Source: an uncultured Oligoflexia bacterium (GTDB lineage: Bacteria > Bdellovibrionota > Bacteriovoracia > Bacteriovoracales > Bacteriovoracaceae). From it: a stretch of DNA of 38,802 nt. Below are positions 8,183 to 16,756 of the stretch, piece by piece (positions within the stretch are counted from its first letter, which is position 1; the number at the start of each line of letters is the position of its first letter). A program made the position numbers and the translations under genes. The DNA is taken from contig CATLVU010000011.1 in NCBI GenBank assembly GCA_950061135.1, positions 1-38,802 on the forward strand. Reading direction: 5' to 3'. The notes under the pieces are model-generated. The model was not told the origin of the DNA. It worked only from the letters and a program-made list of their open reading frames with translations, and did no database searches.

Positions 8183-8856
8183 TTTATTTCTCCCAAACTT
8201 GAAACAATACGAATTTTTTGATTAACACCAATACTGCTTTTTCCCCTAGTTATAACTTTGTCTCCAACACTCAGCCCTGAAAGGATATGAGTTTGTCCAT
8301 TGGAACTCTCACCAGTTTTAACTTCTCTCCTCACTGATTTCCCTTCATCTACCACCCAAACATACTTAGAACTAGACTCATCAATAATAGAGTTTGTCGG
8401 GACCAGTAAGATATTGGTAACACTCTTAATGTTTATTAAGGCAAAAAGGTTTTTACTATTTTCTTTAGGTCTTAGACTATCTTCTATTTTCAGTTGCACT
8501 AAAAAAAGCCCTGTGTCCAAATCCCTTTTGTTGGCGACATCAGTTACAATCGCCTTAAACTTTGAATCCTCCTCTCCAAAAACTACAGCGCTAAGATTAA
8601 GTTTTATTTTATCTCTTAAGTCTCTAGATACGAGAGAATAAAAGGTATCCCCTTTAAAGTTAACTGTTGTTTTCTCATAGAATAAAAGATCATCTTTTAT
8701 AACAGTATAGATTTCTACTGGTTTTCCATTCTTTATAAATTCAGAGTTAATAGAAATACTCGGCAATGCTCTTTTCTTTTTTATAACAGATATTTTAGCT
8801 ACAACTGCGCCAGCAAAAAGGGCACCTAATACGAGATAAAAACTTAGCCTTTTCAT
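8179..8856 (-). CDS. Short periplasmic adaptor (membrane-fusion protein)
   Basis: The 225-residue protein has an N-terminal membrane anchor or signal (1-20), then sequence matching only the beta-barrel and membrane-proximal parts of RND adaptors. VPTNSIIDESSSKYVWVV and SGLSVGDKVITRG are the familiar C-terminal landmarks. Usual adaptors are about 350-400 residues with a lipoyl half-motif pair and an alpha-helical hairpin that touches TolC; no room for these exists here. Borrelia BesA is a known hairpin-less adaptor, from general knowledge. The frame is open throughout with good overlaps to both neighbours, so this looks like a real short form and not a frameshift. It starts inside the TolC stop (TAATG) behind GTAGGAG. 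Confidence 0.8.
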   Translation of the reverse strand: MKRLSFYLVLGALFAGAVVAKISVIKKKRALPSISINSEFIKNGKPVEIYTVIKDDLLFYEKTTVNFKGDTFYSLVSRDLRDKIKLNLSAVVFGEEDSKFKAIVTDVANKRDLDTGLFLVQLKIEDSLRPKENSKNLFALINIKSVTNILLVPTNSIIDESSSKYVWVVDEGKSVRREVKTGESSNGQTHILSGLSVGDKVITRGKSSIGVNQKIRIVSSLGEIK

Positions 8857-10151
8857 TATACTCCTACCTCTTTAGTTAATTTTCGAATCAAAGATTCATT
8901 GGAATGAATTTGAAATAAAGTCGACTGATATTGCAATCTTGTATTTGTAAGTGCCATTTCAGAATTATTCAGATCGTTTCTTGTAGCACCACCAGTAATA
9001 AAACGAGAACGAGTTAACTCGTAAGCTTTTTCTGCTAACATCATTGCGTTTTTAGCTGACTTTAATTTATTTTGATTTGTAGTATACTCTTCAAGAGCGG
9101 TTTGAAGCTGTATTAACAACCTTTCTCTTTGATACTCTAGAGCAACAACTCTTTTTGCATTGACTATTTTCGCTTGGGCCTGCCTTGCAGAAATTTGCCC
9201 ACCTTGATAGATCGGAATATTAAGAGATATCCCAATTGCTGATGTCGTATTCATGTCATCCTGAGACGGAGGAAGGTCATCTCCTGTTCCGCTATGATTT
9301 AAATTTCCAAACAAGGCCAACTGAGGATAGTGATTTGAGGCCACTAATTTTTCTTCTCTCTTGCCAATCTCAACTTGTAACTCACTAAGCATAATATTAG
9401 GGTTACTCTTTAACTTACTCGACTCTAGCTCACTATCATATCGTTGAAAATTAGTAGTAAAACTCGATGTTAATTTATACTTTTGTCCTAAAGGCTTTCT
9501 TAGTAAAAAGTTCAGTTGCATAGTTGCTAATTTAAGACTTTTTTCTGCATCACTCACCAAAGGGCGTCTACTTGCAATATCTGCATCGAGCTTAATATTA
9601 TCGAAGCGTGGAATCCTTCCACCGCTATACCTTTGGGCCAATGCATTTTTATTTCTTTGTCCATTTTTTAAAGACGATCGAGCTATATTCAATACCTCTT
9701 GTGCATAAATAATATTATAATATGCTAACTCTATGGCATAACGTACTTCTCTTTGAACCGCTTTCAGGGCCGTGTTTTGTAGCTTTCGTGTAAGCTTTGC
9801 TGCTTTTAATGCATGATAAACTCTTCCAAAGCTATATAATACTTGATTTAAGCTTAACCCTGATACCATTTCATAATCACTTTTAACTGGTACCGAAGTT
9901 CCGTTAAATTGAATAACAGCAGGCTTGGTATGATTTATTAATTGCACTTGAGCAGAAATTTGAGGAAAAGCTCCTGACCACGCTTCTTTAATTTGGGCCT
10001 GTGCTTTTTCTATATCTAATAATGATTGCTTAACATCTTCACTTTGCTTAAGTCCTATTTCGATTGCATTATCCAACGAAAGCTTTTCTATATTGGCATG
10101 GGAGACCACCGAAAATAAAAGTGATAAACAAATTAAACTATTAATCTTCAT
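8856..10151 (-). CDS. TolC-family outer-membrane efflux protein
   Basis: The 431-residue product has a signal peptide ending SHA (about residue 19), followed by LSLDNAIEIGLKQS, the classical start of the first TolC repeat. Two long helical repeats follow, with SALNI-type segments such as GISLNIPIYQGG and a final helix pair ending KLTKEVGV. It should form a trimeric outer-membrane channel linked to a periplasmic helical barrel. Its ATG follows GAGGAA and overlaps the end of the upstream TetR gene by 11 bases, so the regulator and pump are one transcript. The downstream adaptor and permease complete the system. Confidence 0.92.
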   Translation of the reverse strand: MKINSLICLSLLFSVVSHANIEKLSLDNAIEIGLKQSEDVKQSLLDIEKAQAQIKEAWSGAFPQISAQVQLINHTKPAVIQFNGTSVPVKSDYEMVSGLSLNQVLYSFGRVYHALKAAKLTRKLQNTALKAVQREVRYAIELAYYNIIYAQEVLNIARSSLKNGQRNKNALAQRYSGGRIPRFDNIKLDADIASRRPLVSDAEKSLKLATMQLNFLLRKPLGQKYKLTSSFTTNFQRYDSELESSKLKSNPNIMLSELQVEIGKREEKLVASNHYPQLALFGNLNHSGTGDDLPPSQDDMNTTSAIGISLNIPIYQGGQISARQAQAKIVNAKRVVALEYQRERLLIQLQTALEEYTTNQNKLKSAKNAMMLAEKAYELTRSRFITGGATRNDLNNSEMALTNTRLQYQSTLFQIHSNESLIRKLTKEVGV

Positions 10152-10761
10152 AAAGAATTCCTCTAAAATAAACTTCTGTTATATGCTCTATAAAGGACTG
10201 TGCATACTCGTTATCCGAGCGAAGAGAAAAGCCAGTAAGCCGCTCCTTAACTTGGTCTCTACAAATTGCATGTGATAAAGCTCCCATATAAAGGGAAGCC
10301 ACTATCTCAGGTTTTAACTCTGGCTTTAAAATCGAATTTTCACCTAATTTTTCAAAAAACTTTTTCAAATACTCAAAAATCTCTAATAAAGAATCTATCG
10401 CCTCGTTATGTGCATGCTCTTTACTATTTTCAACTTCCTTTAAAACAAGTTGAACTAATTCAGGGTTATCTAAATATTTTCTAACCATATGCTCAGTAAA
10501 TATCATTAAACGATTTCTAGTAGATGCAGGTGTATAATCACCTTCTAAAAGTTTTTTCGCTTCAACAAGAGTCTGTTTTCCAAAAGACTGTAAACATTCA
10601 ACATACAGCTCCCGCTTACCACCAAAGTAATAGCTAATAGATGCAATATTAACTTGTGCTTCCTTAGCAATCGCTCTTACCGATGCCCCTTTAAAACCTT
10701 TTTCACAAAATAATGCCTGAGCACTTCTTAAAATTTTTAATTTACTTGTTTCTTTTTCCAT
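10141..10761 (-). CDS. TetR-family repressor of the efflux operon
   Basis: The 206-residue protein has an N-terminal TetR helix-turn-helix (about residues 8-55, with GFKGASVRAIAKEAQVNIASISYYF) and a helical ligand-binding C-terminal half of CerR/AefR-like size. I take the ATG at 10761; a TTG at 10770 is also open but would fall inside the palindrome at 10768-10777. It is the first gene of the efflux operon and overlaps tolC by 11 bases. A 20-base inverted repeat about 38 bases upstream is a strong candidate for its autoregulatory operator. The inducer is probably a pump substrate, by analogy with AcrR-type systems. Confidence 0.88.
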   Translation of the reverse strand: MEKETSKLKILRSAQALFCEKGFKGASVRAIAKEAQVNIASISYYFGGKRELYVECLQSFGKQTLVEAKKLLEGDYTPASTRNRLMIFTEHMVRKYLDNPELVQLVLKEVENSKEHAHNEAIDSLLEIFEYLKKFFEKLGENSILKPELKPEIVASLYMGALSHAICRDQVKERLTGFSLRSDNEYAQSFIEHITEVYFRGILYED

Positions 10762-10767
10762 AGCTTT

Positions 10768-10777
10768 CAAACGTTTG
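10768..10777. promoter_or_regulatory. Perfect 10-base palindrome beside the TetR start
   Basis: CAAACGTTTG lies 6 bases upstream of the leftward tetR ATG. It may be a second operator half or a chance palindrome. Its overlap with the possible TTG start argues that the ATG at 10761 is the true start. Confidence 0.3.
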
Positions 10778-10798
10778 TTTCATTAATATTGAGAAAAT

Positions 10799-10818
10799 GG
10801 TAAACCAGATAGTTTACC
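10799..10818. promoter_or_regulatory. Putative TetR operator between two divergent tetR genes
   Basis: GGTAAAC-cagata-GTTTACC is a perfect inverted repeat with seven-base arms and six-base spacer, the size expected for a TetR dimer site. It sits in the 115-base gap between divergent tetR genes. On the minus strand it falls between a weak -35-like TTGCAC and a -10-like TACCAT spaced 17 bases apart, so binding would block that promoter. It could serve either or both regulators. Confidence 0.6.
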
Positions 10819-10876
10819 GGTGCAATATTTTTCGTAAAAATTGTACAATAGCGCAAAAATATCAGATACTTAGCTC

Positions 10877-11461
10877 ATGACAACTCGAAATAAAAAGCAA
10901 GAAATTATCAAGTCGGCCATTAATATATTTGTCGATCAAGGTTTTGATAGACCTACAATGGATTATATTGCACAGAAAACGGAAGTTTCTAAAAGAACTC
11001 TCTACAAACACTTTAGCTCTAAAAGAGACTTGCTTGATTCAATCTTGGTTGAATTACTAAACGAGCGAAAAGAAACCATGCTCTTTACTATTCCTGAAGA
11101 CTTGGCCCTGGATAAGCAAGTTGAAATGGTCATAAGAGAAAAGCTTAAACATAGTCTTGACCCAAGTAATATAAAACTTTGTAAGATTATTTTATCTGAG
11201 TACTTAAAAGATAAGGGCTTTTTGAAAGAACAAATAGATTTAGTCTTAAGAACAGAAAATGCCACACTAGAGTGGATTGAAAAATTACAACAGACTAATA
11301 TTTTGTCATCCAATTACACAGCTATTGAAATTCTTCAATGTTTTAATGAACTAATTAATGGTCTAATTTTCTTTCCAGTTATCTTTAATGGAAAAGATGA
11401 AGCACTAGAAAAAGATATCAATTATATTGTCACTGCATTTTGTGCCATCTATAAAATCTAG
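10877..11461 (+). CDS. Second TetR-family regulator, divergent from the efflux operon
   Basis: The 194-residue protein has a TetR DNA-binding domain (about residues 6-50, containing TMDYIAQKTEVSKRTLYKHF) and a helical C-terminal domain of AefR-like style with a hydrophobic NELINGLIFFPVIF helix. It shares the intergenic operator region with the efflux repressor, so cross-regulation is plausible. A weak -10-like TACAAT at 10844-10849 could serve it. Its stop codon is interlocked with the stop of hinT on the other strand within CTAG. Target genes beyond this locus cannot be deduced. Confidence 0.87.
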   Translation: MTTRNKKQEIIKSAINIFVDQGFDRPTMDYIAQKTEVSKRTLYKHFSSKRDLLDSILVELLNERKETMLFTIPEDLALDKQVEMVIREKLKHSLDPSNIKLCKIILSEYLKDKGFLKEQIDLVLRTENATLEWIEKLQQTNILSSNYTAIEILQCFNELINGLIFFPVIFNGKDEALEKDINYIVTAFCAIYKI

Positions 11462-11793
11462 ACCCCAAAGCCTTTTAACTGTTCTCCACCCAAAACATGA
11501 AAGTGCGTATGAAAAACTGTTTGCCCACCAAAAGAATTTATATTCGTGACAACTCTATAACCATCTGTTTCTAATTTAGTCCCACTTGTGAATTTTTTTA
11601 TTGCTTGATGAATGTGGACTAAATCATCTGATGATAAATCATTAAAGTTTTCAGAATGATTTTTTGAAATAAAAAGATAATGCTCTTTTGCCAAAGGATT
11701 TATATCTTCAAAAGCGTAGACGTAATCATCCTCATAAACCCTATTAGAAGGAATCTCATTATTTAAAATTTTACAAAATAAACACTCAGACAT
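11458..11793 (-). CDS. hinT: HIT-family purine nucleoside phosphoramidase
   Basis: The 111-residue protein is a full-length HinT-type histidine-triad protein. It carries the catalytic HTHFHVLGG near the C-terminus, the N-terminal CLFCKILNNEIPSNRVYEDD, and NSFGGQTVFH. It should hydrolyse AMP-linked amines (adenosine phosphoramidates) in the cytoplasm. The two cysteines in CLFC match the zinc-site variant found in many HIT proteins. I start it at the ATG at 11793, preceded by AAAGGG; an upstream in-frame ATG at 11817 has no ribosome binding site. It overlaps the end of murA by 8 bases and is the last gene of the rho operon. Confidence 0.93.
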   Translation of the reverse strand: MSECLFCKILNNEIPSNRVYEDDYVYAFEDINPLAKEHYLFISKNHSENFNDLSSDDLVHIHQAIKKFTSGTKLETDGYRVVTNINSFGGQTVFHTHFHVLGGEQLKGFGV

Positions 11794-13045
11794 CTTTAAC
11801 CCTTTCAATACTAGCACCTAGTCCAGCGAACTTTTGAGCTAGTTTTTCATAGCCTCTATCTATGTAATAAACACGACTAATTTTAGTTTCACCCTTTGCT
11901 ACCAAGGCAGCAAGAACAAGTGCAGCTGATGCTCTTAGATCTGTACACATAACAGGGGCTGCTTTAATTTTATCAACTCCTGTAATAATGGCATTTCTCC
12001 CATCAAGTTTAATATTCATTCCCATTCTATTTAATTCTGGCACATGCATATATCTATTTTCAAAAATATGCTCCGATACGATTGAGCTACCAAATGAAAG
12101 TCCCATCAAAGTCATCAATTGCGCCTGCACATCTGTTGGGTAGCCTGGATAAATTGAGGTCGCCATATTAGTACCATTCAATCTTCCTGACTTAAAAGTC
12201 TTGATTGAAGAATAGCCCACTTCAAGTTTCGCCCCCATAACTTTTAAAGTATTAATGACAGTATCTAAATGTCCAGGATTACAATTGTTTACCGTGATCT
12301 CTGAATTAGTAATTAATCCAGCAATAACATAAGTTGCAGCTTCAATTCGATCAGGAATTATACTATAAGAAAAATTCTCAACTGTTTTAAAGTCTTCTTT
12401 CTTCATCCCCTGAATTTTAATTTGTCTTGTTCCCTCCCCTTCGATTTTAACTCCAAAGCTTTTTAAAAAACTTATTAAATCCGTAATCTCCGGTTCAAAA
12501 GCTGCGTTATCAATGATCGTTTCACCATCGGCCCATACAGCGGCCATGATTAAGTTCTCTGTTGCACCTACAGAAGGAAAACTTAAATAAATATGCTTTC
12601 CTTTGAGTCCATTTGTTTTGGCATTTATATAACCATCTTCCAATGTTATTTCTGCTCCCATTTGCCTAAGACTCTCCAAGTGAATATCAACAGGACGAGA
12701 GCCAATCGCACATCCTCCGGGAAGAGAAACCTTAGCTTCTTTAAATCTTGAAAGAAGAGGGCCTAAAACTAAAATTGATGCACGCATTTTTCTAACGAGA
12801 TCATATTCGGCAACAAACTTATTTATGTCTGAAGTATCAACTGAATTAGAGTCAAACTTCGCCCCAAGACTTTCTAGAATTTTTTTAAAGAAACTTATAT
12901 CACTAATCTGAGGAAGATTATTAAAAGTAATTTTCTGAGGAAATAATAAGGTAGCAGCTAGTATTGGTAGCGCTGCATTTTTGGCCGCAGAAGTTTGAAC
13001 CTCACCTTTTAATTCTTTTTCACCTTGAATTATAAATGCATCCAT
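11786..13045 (-). CDS. murA: UDP-N-acetylglucosamine 1-carboxyvinyltransferase
   Basis: The 419-residue enzyme catalyses the first committed step of peptidoglycan synthesis, moving enolpyruvate from PEP to UDP-GlcNAc in the cytoplasm. Visible are the substrate-binding K22/N23 (AAKNAALP), the mobile-loop catalytic cysteine at C112 in PGGCAIG, the PTDVQAQ segment and DLRASAALVLAAL near the C-terminus. The cysteine means it should be sensitive to fosfomycin, unlike Cys-to-Asp variants. Length matches E. coli MurA (419). The ATG overlaps the prmC stop by one base, behind GGGAGAAAG. It is co-transcribed with prmC upstream and hinT downstream. Confidence 0.97.
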   Translation of the reverse strand: MDAFIIQGEKELKGEVQTSAAKNAALPILAATLLFPQKITFNNLPQISDISFFKKILESLGAKFDSNSVDTSDINKFVAEYDLVRKMRASILVLGPLLSRFKEAKVSLPGGCAIGSRPVDIHLESLRQMGAEITLEDGYINAKTNGLKGKHIYLSFPSVGATENLIMAAVWADGETIIDNAAFEPEITDLISFLKSFGVKIEGEGTRQIKIQGMKKEDFKTVENFSYSIIPDRIEAATYVIAGLITNSEITVNNCNPGHLDTVINTLKVMGAKLEVGYSSIKTFKSGRLNGTNMATSIYPGYPTDVQAQLMTLMGLSFGSSIVSEHIFENRYMHVPELNRMGMNIKLDGRNAIITGVDKIKAAPVMCTDLRASAALVLAALVAKGETKISRVYYIDRGYEKLAQKFAGLGASIERVKDV

Positions 13046-13848
13046 TACTTTCTCCCTGTAAGGAATCTATATCTATCAGTATAGTCTTTTATCAATTTAA
13101 CGTCATAAAAATATTGTTGCGCCAAATCTCGTAATTGTTCTAGGTTATCTTCATGTCCTTCCATTATAAAATGGCCCTGTTTTTTTAATTGAGAATTTAC
13201 CTGTGAAAATAACTTATCAAACCATTGAGAATAATTTTCATCACTTAAAAATAATGCAATATGCGGCTCGTATTTTTGAGTTTGAAGATGAACATCAATT
13301 ATTTGTGACTCTTTTATATAAGGAGGATTTGTAAAAATAATATGAAATTCATTATCTATATCGTTGAGTCTATCTGTCTCTACAAGCTTGATTTTATGGC
13401 CACTTATTTTATTGCGATGCTTTTCTTTATTGATATGAGCGACAGACAATGCTGCTTCAGAAATATCTGTTCCAGTAAAAGAAACTTCTTTTTTACTATC
13501 GATTAAATATGATAAGCCTAAGGCAAAGCTACCAACACCTATCTCACAAACACTAATTTGTTTTTCTTTAAACTCTAATTCAATATTTATTAGAGACTCT
13601 ACTAATATCTCACTTTCAGATCTTGGAATTAAAACTCGTGAATCAACATAAAAATCAGATCGATAAAAAAAACTATTCTCAATGATGTACTCAAGTGGCC
13701 TTCCCTGTAAAACATCTTTAAGAAATTTTTGTTTATCTGCTGCTAGCTCATAGTCTTGTTTTAATCTTCTTAAAGTTATTCCTGGGTAATTTTTTTGAAG
13801 TTCAGTTTGATTTTGTTCAAAGAATTCTTTCAGAGCTAAAGTGCACAC
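13045..13848 (-). CDS. prmC: Release-factor glutamine N5-methyltransferase
   Basis: PrmC (HemK) methylates the glutamine of the GGQ motif in release factors, using S-adenosylmethionine. The SAM-binding motif is EIGVGSFALGL, and the catalytic motif is NPPY (within TNPPYIKE). An N-terminal helical domain (to about residue 65) is the release-factor binding part. I favour a GTG start at 13848, four bases after the prfA stop and behind AAGAAG, giving 267 residues. An ATG at 13905 would give 286 residues, overlapping prfA by 53 bases, without a ribosome binding site. Adjacency to its substrate gene prfA is the usual arrangement. Confidence 0.92.
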   Translation of the reverse strand: MCTLALKEFFEQNQTELQKNYPGITLRRLKQDYELAADKQKFLKDVLQGRPLEYIIENSFFYRSDFYVDSRVLIPRSESEILVESLINIELEFKEKQISVCEIGVGSFALGLSYLIDSKKEVSFTGTDISEAALSVAHINKEKHRNKISGHKIKLVETDRLNDIDNEFHIIFTNPPYIKESQIIDVHLQTQKYEPHIALFLSDENYSQWFDKLFSQVNSQLKKQGHFIMEGHEDNLEQLRDLAQQYFYDVKLIKDYTDRYRFLTGRK

Positions 13849-13852
13849 CTTA

Positions 13853-14926
13853 TTATTCTTCTTGTCCTTTAAGAAGTTGGGCCTGGTTATGTGCAACAAG
13901 AGCATCTGTCACAGGGGCCAAGTCACCTTCTATGATTTTATCTAACGAGTAAAGAGTTAAGTTAATTCTATGATCAGTTAATCTTCCTTGAGGAAAGTTA
14001 TATGTTCGAATTCTCTCCGAACGGTCTCCCCTACCAACAAGACCTCTTCTCTCCTCGGCTTCAATATCGTGAGCTTCCTGTACCATGCGATCATAAATTC
14101 TGGTTTTCAAAATTTTGAGGGCCTTCTCTTTATTTTTAAGTTGTGATTTTTCATCTTGAATCGCAACAACAGTGTTTGTTGGCAAGTGGGTAACTCGAAC
14201 AGCGGAGTCCGTGGTGTTTACTGACTGACCACCTTTACCACCTGAACGATAAACATCAATTCGAACATCATTCAAATCAAGATCGAACTCAACTTCATCA
14301 GCTTCTGGCATAACAGCGACTGTGATAGTTGATGTATGTACACGTCCTTGAGATTCCGTTTCAGGAACTCGTTGTACTCGATGGCATCCTGATTCATACT
14401 TCATGATTGAATAAACTTTCTCCCCTGTAACATTTAAAATTACTTCTTTAACACCTTTATCACTTTCACTGACAGAAACTGTTTCTGGCTTAAATCCCAG
14501 TGTCGCAAAATAATTCTTATACATTCTCCAAACATCTTGAACGAAAATACTTGCTTCATCACCACCTGCCCCTGCACGGATTTCAACCATACAGTTTTTT
14601 TCATCAAGCGGGTCCTTAGGTAATAGAAGAATTCGCAATCGATCTTCAAGTCCAGGGATCTCTTTTTCATACTCAGAGATTTCTTCTTTTGCCATCTCTC
14701 GTAAATCTTCGTCTGATTCGGTTTTTAAAATTTCTTTTGAGCCTTCAATATCTGACGTTATTTTCTTATATTTTTTAAAACATTGAACAAGCTCTTCAAT
14801 ATTGCCACGCTCACTAGACACTTGCTTAAACTCTTCCTGACGATCATAAATCGTAGGATCTGCAAGTTTTTCTGTTAATTCTTCATAGCGCTTGGCAACT
14901 TCTTCAAGCTTATCATACATCGACAT
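13853..14926 (-). CDS. prfA: Peptide chain release factor 1
   Basis: The 357-residue protein is RF1, which reads UAA and UAG. The stop-codon tripeptide PxT is PET (188-190, in RVPETESQGR), which separates it from RF2 (SPF). The peptidyl-tRNA hydrolysis motif GGQ is at 232-234 (SGGKGGQSVN). Length and layout match E. coli RF1 (360). It lies 3 bases after rho and 4 bases before the preferred prmC start, so translation of the three is probably coupled. Two closely spaced ATGs (14926 and 14920) are both possible; the first has GGATAA upstream. Confidence 0.97.
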   Translation of the reverse strand: MSMYDKLEEVAKRYEELTEKLADPTIYDRQEEFKQVSSERGNIEELVQCFKKYKKITSDIEGSKEILKTESDEDLREMAKEEISEYEKEIPGLEDRLRILLLPKDPLDEKNCMVEIRAGAGGDEASIFVQDVWRMYKNYFATLGFKPETVSVSESDKGVKEVILNVTGEKVYSIMKYESGCHRVQRVPETESQGRVHTSTITVAVMPEADEVEFDLDLNDVRIDVYRSGGKGGQSVNTTDSAVRVTHLPTNTVVAIQDEKSQLKNKEKALKILKTRIYDRMVQEAHDIEAEERRGLVGRGDRSERIRTYNFPQGRLTDHRINLTLYSLDKIIEGDLAPVTDALVAHNQAQLLKGQEE

Positions 14927-14929
14927 GAA

Positions 14930-16177
14930 TTATCCGTTCATTGAATCCATGAAAGAATCATTTGTCTTAGAGTTTTTAATTTTATCTAAAACAAACTCCA
15001 TCGAATCAATTGTATTCATCGGGTGTAGTACTCTTCTTAAAACAAACACTTTCGAAAGTTCAGCTGGATCCATTAATAAGTCCTCTTTTCTTGTCGCTGA
15101 TCTATTTATATCAAGACAAGGAAAGATTCTTTTTTCCATAAGTTTTCTATCTAATTGGATTTCAGAATTACCTGTACCTTTAAATTCCTCAAAGATAACT
15201 TCATCCATTCTTGAACCTGTATCAATTAGCGCAGTCGCTATAATTGTAAGTGAGCCTCCGTTTTCAATATTTCTTGCAGCTCCAAAAAATCTCTTTGGCT
15301 TATGAAGCGCATTTGAATCAACCCCACCAGAAAGGATTTTACCACTTGGCGGAATTACTGTGTTGTATGCTCTAGCAAGTCTTGTGATCGAGTCAAGTAG
15401 AATGACAACATCTTCTCCTGCCTCAACAAGTCTTTTCGCTTTTTCAATAACCATCTCTGCAACTTGTACGTGTCTTGAAGCTGGCTCATCGAATGTACTT
15501 GAAACAACTTCTGCATCAACACTTCTTCTCATATCTGTAACTTCTTCTGGACGCTCGTCAATTAGAAGAACAATTAGTTTTGCTTTCTTGTGATTTGCAG
15601 AAATAGCATTGGCAATATCTTGAAGTAAAACCGTCTTCCCTGCTTTTGGAGGTGCAACAATCAAACATCTTTGACCAAATCCTTGCGGAACAAATAGATC
15701 AATAATTCGAGTTGAATATCCACCTGGCTCAGCCTCTAAATTAATCTTTTTATTTGGATAAAGCGGAGTCAAGTTATCAAATAAGACCGTTTTTTTATGT
15801 TTTTCAGGAGATGCAAAGTTAATCGATTCAATTTTAAGAAGGGCAAAATATCTCTCTCCTTCTTTTGGAGGTCTGATTTCACCTTTTATAGTATCACCAT
15901 TTCTAAGCCCAAATCTTCTAATTTGACTAGGACTTACATAAATATCATCAGCACCAGGAAGGTAGTTATAACCAGGAGATCTTAAAAATCCAAAGCCATC
16001 TGGAAGAATATCTAGAACACCATCTCCATAAATCGATTCGTCGTCTTCAGAGTGTTTCTTTAACAAAGCAAAGATGATTTCATGTTTTTTCATCGTTCCG
16101 GCATTTTCAATGCCTGCCTTATTGGCCATTTCAGTTAGTTGTTTGATGTCTTTTTCTCTAAGATCTGTTAAATGCAT
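14930..16177 (-). CDS. rho: Transcription termination factor Rho
   Basis: The 415-residue hexameric RNA helicase ends untranslated transcripts. The N-terminal helical part (1-45) is followed by the cold-shock-like primary RNA-binding domain, with [19 protein letters not shown] at about 50-68. The ATPase core carries Walker A APPKAGKT (175-182), the [10 protein letters not shown] segment, and Walker [14 protein letters not shown]. Length is like E. coli Rho (419), with no inserted low-complexity domain as in some phyla. The ATG follows GGAG. It heads the operon rho-prfA-prmC-murA-hinT and has a candidate promoter with an unusually long leader of about 85 bases, which could allow autoregulation. 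Confidence 0.97.
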   Translation of the reverse strand: MHLTDLREKDIKQLTEMANKAGIENAGTMKKHEIIFALLKKHSEDDESIYGDGVLDILPDGFGFLRSPGYNYLPGADDIYVSPSQIRRFGLRNGDTIKGEIRPPKEGERYFALLKIESINFASPEKHKKTVLFDNLTPLYPNKKINLEAEPGGYSTRIIDLFVPQGFGQRCLIVAPPKAGKTVLLQDIANAISANHKKAKLIVLLIDERPEEVTDMRRSVDAEVVSSTFDEPASRHVQVAEMVIEKAKRLVEAGEDVVILLDSITRLARAYNTVIPPSGKILSGGVDSNALHKPKRFFGAARNIENGGSLTIIATALIDTGSRMDEVIFEEFKGTGNSEIQLDRKLMEKRIFPCLDINRSATRKEDLLMDPAELSKVFVLRRVLHPMNTIDSMEFVLDKIKNSKTNDSFMDSMNG

Positions 16178-16269
16178 TCAATAAACTCCGGTAGGTTAGA
16201 TGATGAGATTTTCATTCAGATAATTTCAGAAATGATAATTTTTAGTTAATAACAGTCGGTTTTAGGTCA

Positions 16270-16297
16270 ATAATATCCGCTTTCAAAATGTTGTCAA
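16270..16297 (-). promoter_or_regulatory. Candidate sigma-70 promoter of the rho operon
   Basis: On the minus strand a perfect -35 TTGACA (16292-16297) and a -10 TATTAT (16270-16275) are separated by 16 bases. The predicted start is near 16263, leaving about 85 untranslated bases before the rho ATG at 16177. The boxes are seen directly; promoter activity is inferred. Confidence 0.55.
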
Positions 16298-16315
16298 GCT
16301 TAATATAGTATTGGC

Positions 16316-16756
16316 ATGAGCATTTCAAAAGGTACCCATATTTTAGGCATAGACTACGGTAAAAAATTTACTGGTTTTGCAACTTACAAAGTTCAGTTAG
16401 ACCCCTACCCATTGCGCTGGGGACGAGTTTCATATTCTTCTGATGATCAATTGATTAAGGATATTAAGCAAATCATTGAAGATGAGTTTATTGACCAAAT
16501 CGTCATTGGAATTCCCTATTTCACTGACGGCAGCGAGTCAAAAACCACAAAAGAAGTTAAAAGCTTTGCCCTAGAACTGCAATCTAAAATATCAATCCCC
16601 CTGTTTTGCCAAGACGAAGCTTTGACTACTTACGAAGCCCAAGAGAGAATGAAACAAGATCCTAATTTTAATTTTAAGGTAGACCTTAAACAAATCGACG
16701 CTTTAAGTGCTGCTATTATTATTGAAGAATATTTAAACTCAAAAGGTGTTAAATGA
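16316..16756 (+). CDS. ruvX: YqgF/RuvX-family Holliday-junction resolvase homologue
   Basis: The 146-residue protein has the RNase H-like fold of YqgF. Acidic residues sit at the expected places: GIDYGKKFTG near the N-terminus (D13), DEALTTYEAQ in the middle, and IDALSAAIIIEEYL near the end. The family is linked to 16S pre-rRNA 5' processing and DNA junction cleavage. The usual DERLTT motif reads DEALTT here, with the arginine replaced by alanine. It overlaps mltG by 4 bases (ATGA), a pairing widely seen in bacteria. It diverges from rho, with 138 bases between them. Confidence 0.9.
   Translation: MSISKGTHILGIDYGKKFTGFATYKVQLDPYPLRWGRVSYSSDDQLIKDIKQIIEDEFIDQIVIGIPYFTDGSESKTTKEVKSFALELQSKISIPLFCQDEALTTYEAQERMKQDPNFNFKVDLKQIDALSAAIIIEEYLNSKGVK

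Noticed and set aside
14892-15305. A 137-codon open frame antisense to rho.
   Set aside because: It is a mirror of conserved rho codons with no ribosome binding site.
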